DNA of 64,000 bases from Paracentrotus lividus (taxonomy: Eukaryota > Echinodermata > Echinoidea > Camarodonta > Echinidae): positions 3,500,201 to 3,564,200 of the forward strand of contig CALNVZ010003432.1 in the NCBI GenBank assembly GCA_940671915.1, read 5' to 3'. The stretch's first letter is position 1. Every line of letters begins with the position of its first letter. A model generated the notes under the pieces. That model worked only from the letters and a program-made list of their open reading frames with translations, was not told where the DNA came from and did not search any database. This document shows positions 33,834 through 45,110 of the stretch, in pieces. Position numbers and translations under genes: made by a program.

Positions 33834-34341
33834 ACCTAGGTGGGGGGGGGGGAAGAGTCGTACCTTAGGTGGGGGGGGCTGAGTGCCTCGAAGGAATGGG
33901 AAGGAAGAAGGATAGAAATCAAAGGGAGGAAGGTAAAGCTGTTCGCCCCCTAAAAAACACAACAACAACATCAAACAAGCAAATACACATTAACACACGG
34001 CCCACACGCCAGGCGCCCCCTAGCAAAAAAAGAAGAAGGAAAAAAGCGGAGTAGAAATAGACGAGCGAGCCGATTGACCCCTATCCTTACCCTATGGCTG
34101 ATACATCGAATGACTCTTTGATGGCCGGAGGCCAAAAAAAAATGAACACCCCCCCCACCCCCAACCCCCACCCACGCCCCCCCCCCCCAGCCTTTATAGG
34201 TCGGCAGCGTGACGCTGAAAAATTTAGTCTATCCTTCTTAGCTCGCCCGGTGTAACGGAACAAAAATTTGGGTGTACGCAAAATCTGAAATTCCGATTTT
34301 GGGCCCCCCCGCTGTAATTGAAATCGCTGGATCCGCCACTG
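33834..34341. repeat. G-run/C-run repeat with CGCCACTG end, copy A
   Basis: Two GTACCTAGGT/GGGGGG motifs (33,829-33,850 and 33,858-33,878) open the region. C-runs lie at 34,148-34,188, and CGCTGGATCCGCCACTG at about 34,325-34,341 resembles the right end of hAT-like repeats. No matching CAGTGGCGG left end or target duplication was found, so the element limits are uncertain and it may be two fragments. Confidence 0.5.
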
Positions 34342-34539
34342 CACGCATGCGTGCACATGCAAAACGCTACATAAATCACACACCACCTGACACTCGATGT
34401 AATTTTATTATTTTGTTTTCGATTTAAAAGTTTTTGCTATCTTACGTAGATATGAAACGAGTTAGCAAATAGGCTTATTTGGTTTTTATTCACTCTCTCT
34501 CCCGTCCTCTCTTTCCTCTATATATATATATTTTTTTTT

Positions 34540-34558
34540 TTTGGGGGGGGGGGCGGCC

Positions 34559-34599
<41 letters not shown>

Positions 34600-34640
34600 C
34601 CTCTCTCTCTCTCTCCCCCTCTCTCTTTTCCTCTTTTTCT
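34540..34640. repeat. T-run, G-run and CT microsatellite, copy A
   Basis: T-run, G-run, then (CT)n with interruptions. Frames here (34,479-34,787 and others) are Ser/Leu-rich artefacts. Copy B at about 53,168-53,260. Confidence 0.95.
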
Positions 34641-35714
34641 CTCACTATCTTGCTCACTTTATTTTGTGTTATAGGCCTACGTTATTGCTATCATGAAAAT
34701 GAAAAAAATGTGCTATATTACGTTGCTATCTTATGTAGATATGTTAAAAGCTTAGATGAAGCCTATAATTTTTTTATGTGTAAATAATTTGCTTAGTGTC
34801 CTCCTTTTCACTCTCTTCCTTCCAATATTGTTATTTACCCCCCCCCCCCCCCCCCTCTCTCTCTCTCATGTGTACACAATTTGCTTTATTATCAATCTCT
34901 TTTCAGCTTCTTTCTCCCAAAGCTCAAAGCTATTACTTTCAAAATCAATCCAAGACATTGGTCCGACAAAATTTGTCTCCTTATTCCCTTTCTTCCCCTT
35001 CTTCCTCTTCTTTTTCTTTTTCTTTTGAAAATAATATTCGATGGTATGCATGCATGCAGCCGTTTCCAGCAATTATGGTTACATATTTCTCGCCTCAAGA
35101 CATCACCTGTAGTTCTACCGGCGTGCCATGTTTATCTTTCTGACTGGAATAAAAAATTCAGTCACTTGATCAATGGTTGACAAACTTGACTGAAAGAACA
35201 GCTGTTGTATTGATGTACTAACCAACAAAATGCATGAATGGGCTTCGTGGAAAGAGAAAAATATTGACTGAAAACTATTCCTAAAATAATATATATATTT
35301 TGAGATTATTCAAAAAAAAAGTTGGGTATGTTAAACAAATTCATCGATCTATCAAAGAAGTGATTCTTCGTAAAACCAGGAATAACCTCTCTCCTACCCC
35401 TTTCAAGCAAATGTGTTTACCATGACTATTACAGACCATCCAGCGAACAATATTAAGTTAATTTGGTATATTGTAATTATGATAAACCACGCAGAATTGT
35501 AGCATTGTTATCTGCTATGTTACCTCTGTGAATTATATATATTTATGTTTGTACTGCTTAGCTTTTATTTTTTTTGAACATTTTCGAGGGCATTCGAAAG
35601 AGAAAAGCCGCTCAGTTTGAAACAAACTAAATCTCTCTTCTCACGTTGCTAAGTCCCCAAAGTAGCAATACCGATATGAGAGTACACATTTTCATATGAG
35701 ATAGCCCGTATCAG
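34641..35714. other. Unannotated part of copy A
   Basis: C-run at 34,839-34,855, pyrimidine-rich tract at 34,980-35,030, and otherwise AT-rich DNA. No gene seen. Confidence 0.45.
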
Positions 35715-36690
35715 TACATCTCCCCCGGAGGACAACTCCCCTGGGGACAACTCCCGGAGGACAGCTCCCCACGAGGACAACTCCCCCGCAGGACATCTCC
35801 CCCGGAGGACAGGTCCCCCGAGGACAACTCCCACGGAGAACATCTCCCCCGATGAAAACTCCCCCGGAGGACAAGTACCACAGATGACATATACCCCGAG
35901 TACAACTCCCCCGGAGGACAACTCCCCTGGAGGACAACTCCCCCGGAGGTCAACTCCCCTGGAGGACAACTCCCCGGAGGACAACTCCCCCGGAGGACAA
36001 CTCCCCCGCAGGACAAGTCCCCCGGACGATAACTCAACCATTCTGGAGAACAGATCCACATGCACTCGTAAATTTTTGTGAATTTCTGTTTTGATAAATA
36101 AAAATTGTGTTCTCGTTTAAACTTTTGCGCCCTTTCTAAATTGTTTAGGGTGTGATTAATTATTAATTAAAGCTTAATTATCGTGGCTCACCCCCCCCCC
36201 TACTGAAGACGACTGAGATATGTAGGCCAACTCGCCCTTCGTGCTCTTTTTTACTCCTGTAGCTTCATATTTAAGATCCCCATTCAGCATCCTTCCTTTT
36301 TTCAACATTGCTTTTATTTTTTGCATTTTCATCAATTTTCCTTTTCTGAGGGTCACATTTCGTTGGGGGTACCTCTGAATCTGCCATGAATCTAACAACC
36401 TTTTGAGGGACGGAGTAGCCATTCATAGATAGATTCATAGATATATAAAGCATTTAAAGTGAGGGGAGATGTATCCGGTGGGAGTTGTCTTGGGGGGAAC
36501 TAGTCTGCGGTGGAGATGTCCTGCCGGGGGATGTTGTCGTGCTGGGGAGTTGTCCTCCAGGGGAGTTGTCCTCCGGGGGGGGGGAGCTGTCACTCCGGGG
36601 ACTCGTCCTTGGGGGGGGACCTGTCATCTGGGGGAGATGTCCTGCGGGGGAGTTGTCCACCTTGGGGAGCTGTCTGCGGGGGAGATGTCC
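35715..36690. mobile_element. TU-like foldback element with 16-bp tandem-repeat arms, copy A
   Basis: The left arm (35,715-36,040) is about 20 tandem copies of GGAGGACAACTCCCCC and variants (GGAGGACATCTCCCCC). The right arm (36,470-36,690) carries the same unit inverted (GGGGGAGTTGTCCTCC, GGGGGAGATGTCCTGC). The arms face each other across a ~430-bp core. Inverted arms built from ~15-16-bp direct repeats are the hallmark of foldback-type elements, including the TU family described in sea urchin. The core has a minus-strand frame (36,174-36,422, 82 codons, Lys-rich) that I do not recognise. Arm frames are Gly/Ser/Pro-rich repeats and not proteins. Confidence 0.8.
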
Positions 36691-36815
36691 TAGAACCGCG
36701 ATAGCCCCACTTGCCCACTTTTGTGTAGCGTTCTAGAAGCTCATACTTTATACCAGTCTTCACGTGGATTTCTTTTTTCTTCATAAATTATATCGATCGA
36801 TCGATGTCATACAGG

Positions 36816-37079
36816 TCATGTCTGACCCTTTGTGACCCTGTTGATGATGCTTTTCCAAATAGCTCTGTCTTGTGCCAGGCGATGAGCTGCAACTAGGGAG
36901 AGGCCTGTTAATTGTTTAATGCCATCTGTCCATCTCAGTTTCTGTCTGCCATATAAATTATATAGATTGTTATTACTAAAAAGCCGGAGTATTTGGTCAT
37001 CCACCGATCTAATGATTAAGCGCTATATCATTTGCTGGTTTTCTCGAAAGGTGCATAAAGTTAGTTGGCCTACTCACTT
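36816..37079 (-). pseudogene. Decayed C-terminal tail of an endonuclease/reverse-transcriptase LINE, copy A
   Basis: On the minus strand, 62 codons (37,004-36,816) read RQKLRWTDGIKQLTG followed by AHRLAQDRAIWKSIINR. This is the conserved tail after the reverse-transcriptase domain in several endonuclease-encoding LINE groups (pattern RW-x-D-x-IK-x-x-TG ... RLAQDR-x-x-W). Upstream on that strand the frame runs into stops before 37,079, so it is a pseudogene fragment. The hAT element begins 9 bp farther on. Copy B counterpart at about 55,385-55,672. Confidence 0.65.
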
Positions 37080-37087
37080 AAGTCACC
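37080..37087. repeat. hAT target-site duplication, left (AAGTCACC)
   Basis: Eight bases immediately before the element end, identical to 38,376-38,383. Confidence 0.9.
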
Positions 37088-38375
37088 CAGTGGCGTATCT
37101 AGGGTCAAGTGCGCCCGGGGCAAATGTTGACTATGCGCCCCCCCCCCCCCCCCGGTCTACTCCAGTTCTGCTCAACAATTTGTTTTAGTTTATTGTACCA
37201 GTGTCATATATACATTTACCCAGATCTGGGGATGATCTGCTGTCCATACATACATGCACGTAGTTATAATTTCTATTTCCTCTACAAACAGTTTGATTTA
37301 ATTCGAGCGCGAAGCGCGAGCGGAAAAATTTGAGTTCTTGAACCACTCGAATCTTGCATTTAAGAATCATGAATACAGATTTCGTTATCAATGGAGGTAC
37401 AATAAACAAATTCCTACCCTTCGGAAGCTGGTGTGTTGTTCAAAAGGGCAATTGTCACCAAATTGTTATGGGAGTTGTATGATCGGATTCTTTTTAAGTT
37501 AGAAAATAATAATTCTAAACTCTTTTTTTGGGGGGGGTCCTCTAAACGTCCATGGTTATTTATTATATTTTAAAACTCTAATAAAAACATGTGCGAGCGC
37601 GAAAGCGCAGCGAAAAATTCTAGAGCTCTAACTTAAATAAACTTTGAGACATGCAGTGTCTTAATACGAATGGTCAGATGAAATAGACAAATTGTAAGAT
37701 ATATAAGACAATTGACAATGAAGAGGGTTTAAGGAAGCTATAAAAAGGAAGAAGAGCTAGAAGAAAAAAGCACGAAGTAAAAAAAACAAAATCATTTCTT
37801 ACGTCAGTAGGGACCTTGATGTTTATTCCGTAGCAAAGGGGGTGGGTGGCAGGGGGCAAATTGATCTAACAATTGAGCCGCTCATATTGATCTTAACTAT
37901 TAAAGGGGCTCCAATAAATCGAAACCAGGGATGTCAAATCGGTCTTAAAATTCAATTAATAGGCATATAATTTATCTTAACCTTTTTATAGAGGACGCTA
38001 AATTGAAGTTAGCGGGCACGCCGATGTTGATCTTCAATACTAGCCTATACAGGTGCGCATAAATTGACGCCCGGGAAACCAAGAAGTTACTAAACCTAGA
38101 AATTGAACTAGAAATTTGGGGCGCAAAAAGTTAAACTTAGTGGTGCTGATTAGGGGGGGCAGCGGGCAAAATTATAACGGGAGGGGAAATGGCAACCATT
38201 TCCACTGTGGACACCGTCCCTTTTTCTTCCTCCTCCCTCTTCTTCTTTTCATTTTTTTTTCTTCTTTTTCTCTTGCTTTTTCTTCTTTCTTTTCTTTCCT
38301 TTTTTGCGGTGCATTACCCCCTGAAGCTCCGCCCGGGGCACGTGCCCCCCTTGCCCCCCCCTAGATACGCCACTG
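37088..38375. mobile_element. hAT-superfamily non-autonomous transposon (1.29 kb), copy A
   Basis: The ends CAGTGGCGTATCTAGGG (37,088-37,104) and CCCTAGATACGCCACTG (38,359-38,375) are perfect 17-bp inverted repeats, flanked by an 8-bp duplication AAGTCACC. An 8-bp duplication with CAG-type ends identifies a hAT element. The interior has G/C runs near both ends, two copies of the GAGCGCGAA(A)GCGC motif (37,304-37,320 and 37,594-37,610), a pyrimidine tract (38,218-38,310) and no transposase frame. In copy B the left end is at 55,683 while the right end (about 56,952) is scrambled. Confidence 0.92.
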
Positions 38376-38383
38376 AAGTCACC
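38376..38383. repeat. hAT target-site duplication, right (AAGTCACC)
   Basis: Matches the left copy exactly. Confidence 0.9.
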
Positions 38384-38780
38384 CTTCAAGAATACCAGCC
38401 ATTGTTTCTCAGATAATAACGGCCGGGTAGTAAAGTAAGGGAATGGAAAGGAAATCTATTTGAAAATATTTGTAACATCATTATTTCAAAATTGATATAA
38501 TTATTTTCATACGTATGCTGTTCTAATAAATAAAACTTTGTTAGGTCAATCGTCGTTTGCCTGAAATGATCAATATGACTGCCACCGGTCGCCTCTCATT
38601 ATGTTTGTCCACAATGGTTCTCTATGGTTAAGCCTGGTGCTTTGATGGATATACCTCAGGCATTAACGAGATGAAATGGATCCGCCTCAGAGGGCTTGGC
38701 GTGCCCGCATCTGATTTCCGCGATGACGCACAGTCATGGCTAACTAACCTTGGCTTCTCATCGGGGAGGGATCGGCGGCC
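38384..38780. other. End of copy A, unannotated
   Basis: Ordinary sequence leading directly into copy B at GGCCCGTTATGC. The counterpart at the end of copy B (about 57,000-57,430) is recognisable but much more divergent than elsewhere. Confidence 0.5.
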
Positions 38781-39304
38781 CGTTATGCTTATCGGTTTTA
38801 TAATTGTAACAATGTTTATAGGTTGGCATTTTGGAGAATATTTATATAATTTTTAATTATCAGAGATAATTTTAGTTCAGTTCACCCTATAGACTTTTTT
38901 ATTAATTAATTTACGTGGTTCAATACATGGCTAATCCTGGAATAAAAAAACTTTTTTTTTATTGATTTGTCAAAGTCCATATTAACGTACAAGTCCTAAT
39001 GTCACCCAAATTATTTCCCAGTTTTTCAAATTGTTCTCTAAAATGCAACATACTGCAGCACACCTTTCCTTGAAATCTCTGTTAAAGCGTATCTATTTCT
39101 CACATTTTTAACTAAAGCTCGTGTTAAGTAATCGACGGCGAACATCATAGCAAGTTGGACAAACCGCGTGAATAGCGTTTCAAGCTACGAGCATGTGCTA
39201 TTTATACCAGCTCGTGAAGTGGGAAGCCAAACGAGGTGATAATCTGCAGCTCCGATAAGTTTGCCTTCGATGTCAGGTATTGTTAACAGAGCGTGAATCA
39301 GAGA

Positions 39305-39339
<35 letters not shown>

Positions 39340-39510
39340 TCCACAAATGCAAAATTTTATCCCAAATATGATATTTACCAAATCTTAGATGATATAAATA
39401 TGTATTACTTCTCAGTCTATTTTTTTGGAAAATTTTCATCTGTACAGACGTGTGTTTCGCCCCCCCTTTTTTTTTTTTTTTTAGTTGACGAATCGACATT
39501 GTGTAGACCG

Positions 39511-39601
39511 TGTCACATAGTGTAACCGATCCAAAACGACCACTACTCCCTTAGCGTTATGTTCGGTTTGGTGTCGATTCAGGTCGGTTTCAGCTGATGT
39601 G
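39511..39601. mobile_element. Hairpin MITE, copy B
   Basis: Damaged counterpart of 20,869-20,965: the ends read CACATAGTG and CAGCTGATGTG, each with an indel relative to copy A. Confidence 0.6.
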
Positions 39602-41609
39602 GGCTGAGCAAATGCGGGAGACAGTTTATATGATAACATTTACAATTTATTGGCGCGTTTTTTGTGATTGGTACCTACGGCAACGAGAAAAGGAAATGTC
39701 CTCATAATTTTCGAGGGGGTGATGTTTGTATATAAACGCTTTTATGCCGGCGGCACATCAAAAACTTAAACTGATGTCAAATTTGATTCGAAACATGACA
39801 GTAATCATTTATTACATAAAAATTTTCCGAATGTGGCGGTATTGTCAGCACATAAGGAGAATAAAATTGATTATGTTTAAGTCGAGCTTGATTTAGATAC
39901 ATAATAAAGATCTATCTCGTAGAAATTTAGGCGTATTACACCTTTACAGGGGTCTATTTCTATTCAAATTAATTTGACGCTTTCCAACCATTTTTAAATG
40001 CCTCCGAATAATTTTATTTTAAATGCTTGTTTCAATGTTACTCTCTCTCTCTCCTATATTTTATCTCTCTCTCTCTTTCCTTCCCTTCCTCTCAATTTCT
40101 AATTCTCTCCTTTATATTACCGTTATTATCTTTCCCTTATCCCCCTTCTACTATCCTCAAATTATGACCAAAAAATACATTTTTGGCTGTTCACATTCCA
40201 TACTATTCTAATATCATTGATCTTTTTTTTTATCAAAGTGTTGATTTTCACCGCATTATTCTGTAAGTATACACTCTTAATTCAAATAAAAAATCAGAGC
40301 TAATCTTTTACATTGTGAAACTGCGGTATATCTTTTGAACAATAAACATAATTTTATAATGACGTCATGATAAATTTGGGGGGCCTATATTGGGGTATTA
40401 ATTACATGTATTATACTTAATTTCATAACCTAATCGCTATGATCAATCATTCCAATCAGCCCTTCGCGAATTTAACGCTATATGCCTGTCCTCGAGTGGC
40501 GGAATTTATCTATTAATGCTAGTACCATAATTCAGTCTTCAACGGATCGACACCCGAAATGGCAAAGGAATAAACAAAGATTGTATTAACCTTCGATGCC
40601 TGGGTTCTAGTCGTCTGAATAACAGTGACTGGGCCATCATTTAGGTAATGCCTTTGTCAGACATGGCGGAGAAGATAAACGGATGAGAAACTGATGAGCG
40701 GATACGGTCGCATGTCCGGTGGATGTGCGTTTTGTCGCTGTATTTTGGGCTGTACTAGTTTACGTCCGTTACAGCGCTCTCACATACTAAACGAATATCA
40801 CAGGACGCATGCGGGTGATACCGGTCAACTGAATTTACACTGCATTACTGCCCATCGACAAATTGGCCTCAAACGCACACCATGGACAAAGGCAGATCTC
40901 GCTATTCCTTTGTGGTTCGGGTTTTATTTTTTTAATTATTTTCTTTTTACATTTTATTCATTTTCTACGTGCACAAAGTTCTGAAACCGGCTTCGGCATT
41001 GTGACGGGACACCCTCACAATGAGCGCCTACCAAAGTGTGACAGTCACACAACAGAATAAAAAAAAAGTTAACTATCCGTTTTTTGTTCGTTTCTCATCC
41101 GGTTTCGTCTGACAGCGGCATGAAGATGGAGTGACACCAATCAAGAAAGATTGGGGCATTCTTGAGGGGTTCACGGCCGCTGAATTCGACGGTGAAGGTT
41201 ATGCTGTACACATGGGGATCACAATAAACCGTACCAAAGAATCAGCCGGTAGTGAGAAAGAAGAACAGTCTTTTATTTTAATCATAATTTTCTCGGTCCG
41301 GCCATCTACATAGCGTGTTATTGCTAATCCCACTGCGATTGTCACTTAATGTCGAACTTTACCGAGCGTAAAAAAAAACATTGTTTACCTTTTTCCTATC
41401 AAAATAGATGCTAACCTAGAGATTAAATAGTCTGGTTGAAAGCAATTGCATGATTATAAACTGAATCTTTAGAGGCACGAAAAACAAGGCAGCATCTTTT
41501 GTAAATGTTGAATTTTATTGCCTTTTCTATATAAAATCTTAAAATTGTCCCCCATTCTCAGTTAACATGACATGAAAATTGAAAATCTTCATATTATCTT
41601 TGTTTCCTA

Positions 41610-41985
41610 GGTTTCGTTTGTTCGAAGTTTCGTTTGTAGGAATTTTTTCGTTGTTTATGCGAGGCTTGTGGTCATGAAATAAAACAGGTTCGTTATTTTA
41701 AAGGTTATTTTGTTCGCGAAGTCTGAAAATTAAACAGGGTTGTAAGGTCTGAAAATGAAAGAGGGTTCATAGTTTTTTATGACTAATCGAAAGTTATTTC
41801 ATTTCGACCCTACGAACGCCATCGTATAAAAGAATCTTCGAAATAACTAAACTCTCTTTTCTTTTCGGACTACGAACCTATCCCATTTTCAGAACAGCAA
41901 CATTTGGGACTATTTTATGAAATATAATTTCCAAGACAAACGAAAACTTATGTCATGTTCAGATAAACGAACTTAAGATTGTAAT
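41610..41985. repeat. Inverted GGTTCGT array, copy B
   Basis: Counterpart of 22,985-23,345 with the same word order and many one-base indels. Confidence 0.65.
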
Positions 41986-42208
41986 AGGGCAATTAATAGG
42001 CATAAGTATATATTGGTAATTTTTTAAAATAACACGGGTACAAAAAGATCATGCTCGTTGTGTGGGGGGGGGGGGGGTGTGAAAATCTTCTACAAGTTAT
42101 TATATCTATCGGATAAAATTTCGTAACAGTGCATCATTGTTTGACGATGTTACTCATTATTTTAAAAAGGAAATATTTGGAAACTTGATTTTTTTTTCCA
42201 TCATTGTC

Positions 42209-42875
42209 TTACAGTATGTCCCAGTTAAGACTATACACTTTTTTTAAAATTGATACAAAATAAGAAATATAATAGGTTCGTGGGGGAAGATTCAATAGAT
42301 AAAGCTCAATAATCTCAACTATCGATTTGACACCAAAAAGTCAGACATGACGCATGCTTCAATGAAGATGCCACTTTTGTAAACACAAACGAGGCTGCGC
42401 AGGAATTCGCTAGTGCATTTACCACTGCCTATGGCACGTCATGAGGAATCAAAAGCAATAATGTGTGAATCGGTACCAAGAAACAAATAAACCAAAAGAC
42501 CAAAAGAATAAACATTAATCTATAAAAAAGAATGTTTCCGACTAAAATTTCTACATATTAATTTGATGTTTATTTCTGACTTTTGGTTTATTTGTCTTTG
42601 TTAGCTGATTCACCATTTTGCTTTTGATCCTCATGGCGTGCGATAGGCAGGTGAATAATGCATACGCGAATTCCTGCGCAGCCTCGTTTTTGTGTCCTTC
42701 ACAAAAGTAGGCATTGCCATTGATGCATGCATCATATTTTCGACTTTTTGGTGTAAATAATAGTTGAGGAATATGAGCTTCTGCTTATAAATCTTTTCCC
42801 CAAACAACCATATATTTCTTATTTGGAAGCCGTTTACAAAAGTATATATTCTCCGTTCTGGGACCCACTGCATAG
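42209..42875. mobile_element. Foldback element, copy B
   Basis: Counterpart of 23,573-24,252. The outer ends TTACAGTATGTCCCAG and CTGGGACCCACTGCATAG remain visible, but the arms pair less well than in copy A because of indels. That supports A as the correct sequence. Confidence 0.75.
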
Positions 42876-43782
42876 ATCTGTTGACTGCAAAATTCTAAGT
42901 TTTTCGGTATACCTTCACATCTACACCAGACGTACCGTTGTCTCAATGGGGGATGTCCTAAGAATTGTCCAAAGGAAGCTTTTATGATTCGAAGAAGAAA
43001 CAGGGTTCGTTATTCCGACGATTTGTTGGTTTTCGGATAAACGAACCTTCGGAACAAAGCAAGCTACTTCGGGGCTCTCTTTCTCTCTCTCTCTGAACAG
43101 GATGATTTAACCAAGATGCGGTAATTAACTGCTTTTACCATCTTGTATCTGATGATGAGTAACACTGTTTATTAGAAGCATGAATAATTGAACCGGTGCA
43201 TGCCATGTGTGCTTGATTACAAGTAATTAAAAAATGTTAATAAATTTTAAGTTAACCAGACACAAAATTTTCGCTTGACGCGAATCAGAAGGCTTCGTTT
43301 ATTCACAAATGTAATGCGCTAAATTCCAGTCTATGATTGGCGGTATACGATGAAATACAAATTAATTGGAAAGCATTATTGTCCGGCCACTAAAGGCAAG
43401 ACATCAATAATGGGATTGTAAAAGAAAAGTAGAAATTATGGAGTTCATCGCACCCACTTTGGGGGAATGCTGTCCGCGCTGTATTTTGAAGCAGCTTATA
43501 GACACATGGGTAATAATATATATGTAAATATTAATTAAGCTTTCTCCCAACACGAGTTGAATGTAAAATTGTCTTTTAGATGCTATATAAGCGGGTTTAT
43601 TTCTTGGTGCGAGGGTCCTAACATGAATTGTCGTCGCTGGTGTTAATCTTGTATCTTTTATTTTTTTTTGTTTTTTTGCTGAAAAATCACAACAGACCCT
43701 TTTGGGGGAGGGGCGGGTAATCTTTATGGAATCAGTCAAGAATGTTTTGTCCAAGTCCCCGTTCTATTACTCTGCCCTATAA

Positions 43783-43940
43783 CAGTGGCGGAATACAGGA
43801 TTTTAGGAATAGGGGGGGGCGCCAGGCCGATCGGGGGGGGGGCGCCGCTGAATTTTTCGGATTTTAACATGTAGGTCAATGGGCGGTTTTCAAATTATAA
43901 GGGGGCTCGTCCGCCTTGCGCCCGCCTGGATCAACCACTG
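43783..43940. mobile_element. hAT-like MITE, copy B
   Basis: Counterpart of 25,148-25,308, from CAGTGGCGGAATACAGG to CCTGGATCAACCACTG. The flanking direct repeat is reduced to CTATAA. Confidence 0.7.
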
Positions 43941-44883
43941 CTATAAGCCATCTCATCGTGTCAAGGAAGTCATCTCATAATTTGTCATCGCTCAACCATT
44001 TTTCTTCTGTACATTGACATTTTTACGGGCTGTGACTACTGTAGGCAAAGAAAAATCGGCACATAAACTTGTTTACGCTTGTAAACGTGTGTAAAGAAGA
44101 GGAAATAAGTTGGAAGGCGTCTCTACGTTGCAAATATCCTTTTAGAATACCTGCCAACCTTTGCACTGATGCTGCCTGATTTTATGCGACAGGTTCCATG
44201 AATATGAATTTCATTATGTTAACAATATACATTGGGAACTCTTTTCTCAGCTGCCACCCGTTTCCAGTTTTTTGACATGTTATATGGCTCATTCTATGAT
44301 ACCTACGGCCCTTTGGTCCTATAAGCCTTGTCGGCTTGTTTTTGATGTAGGTGATCTTTCTGTGTGCTCAATAGAAACAGGCAGCTGCGTTCTGATGGCA
44401 CTAGAACACCTTAAGATCTTTGACACCTTGCCCATCATAGATCAATGTTAAACCCAAGTTTCACGCCGAGATGGCATTGACACCACTCATTCTTTAGGGC
44501 GCTTCTCTCCGTGGCGTTTGCAAATGGCTTTCGGGAGATTCTTTAATTCACTCACACTATGTCTCAAGATAAACCCTTATCACATTGGATACTTTCTGGT
44601 AGAGTATCCCTTATATGCATCATGATAATCTTGGACGGCTTTTAATCAAGCGTATAATATGACAGTGTTAAAGGGGGTTTTATTGGGTTGCTCCCGTTTA
44701 TTATGTCATTGATTTTCTATTCACAATTTTTATTCTGTTCAGGGCAAATCATTAATCATACGGTAAAAATATCAGCGCGTAATACAAAATCATAACAGCA
44801 GGGCCCTGATACGGTAGTTTCCTTTTACGGAGCTCTTTGGATGGATAGCATATTTTTTTTTCCTATTAAACCAGATTTATACT

Positions 44884-45110
44884 TGCACAACTACCCAAGA
44901 AAAAATACCCCTGACACAGGATAAGTTTCCAAGGAAAACTACCCCAGGTAATTGACTCCCAGAAACTCTACCAAACCTTGGTTAGTTATCAAAATGTGGT
45001 AATTTTTATAGGAAAGTTGTTCAGATGGTCAGTTGTCTGGGAGTGTTTCTGTGAGATAGTTGTTAGAGGAAAATTGTTCGAAGGTATTTGTGGAGAAAGG
45101 TAAATGACTG
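44884..45110. repeat. Degenerate inverted 16-mer array, copy B
   Basis: Counterpart of 26,250-26,500, with single-base losses in several units. Confidence 0.55.

Larger units (their letters stand above)
20138..38780. repeat. Large direct duplication, copy A (about 18.6 kb)
   Basis: From GTTATGCTTAATCGG at 20,138, the sequence reappears in the same order and orientation from 38,781. Landmarks keep an offset of about 18,630-18,645 bp (23,575/42,210; 31,957/50,597). Copy A keeps intact mobile-element ends: a TTAA duplication with perfect ends, a hAT element with an 8-bp target duplication, and a foldback with matching arms. The corresponding places in copy B are eroded. Copy A is therefore the more reliable version. 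It contains no convincing host gene. Confidence 0.93.

Noticed and set aside
34087-34386. Frames through C-runs giving Gly-rich proteins
   Set aside because: Homopolymer translation. The frame differs between copies A and B.
35649-36081. Gly/Ser/Pro-rich repetitive frames in several registers on both strands
   Set aside because: These are translations of the 16-bp arm units. Several overlapping frames on both strands are open at once, which indicates composition, not coding.
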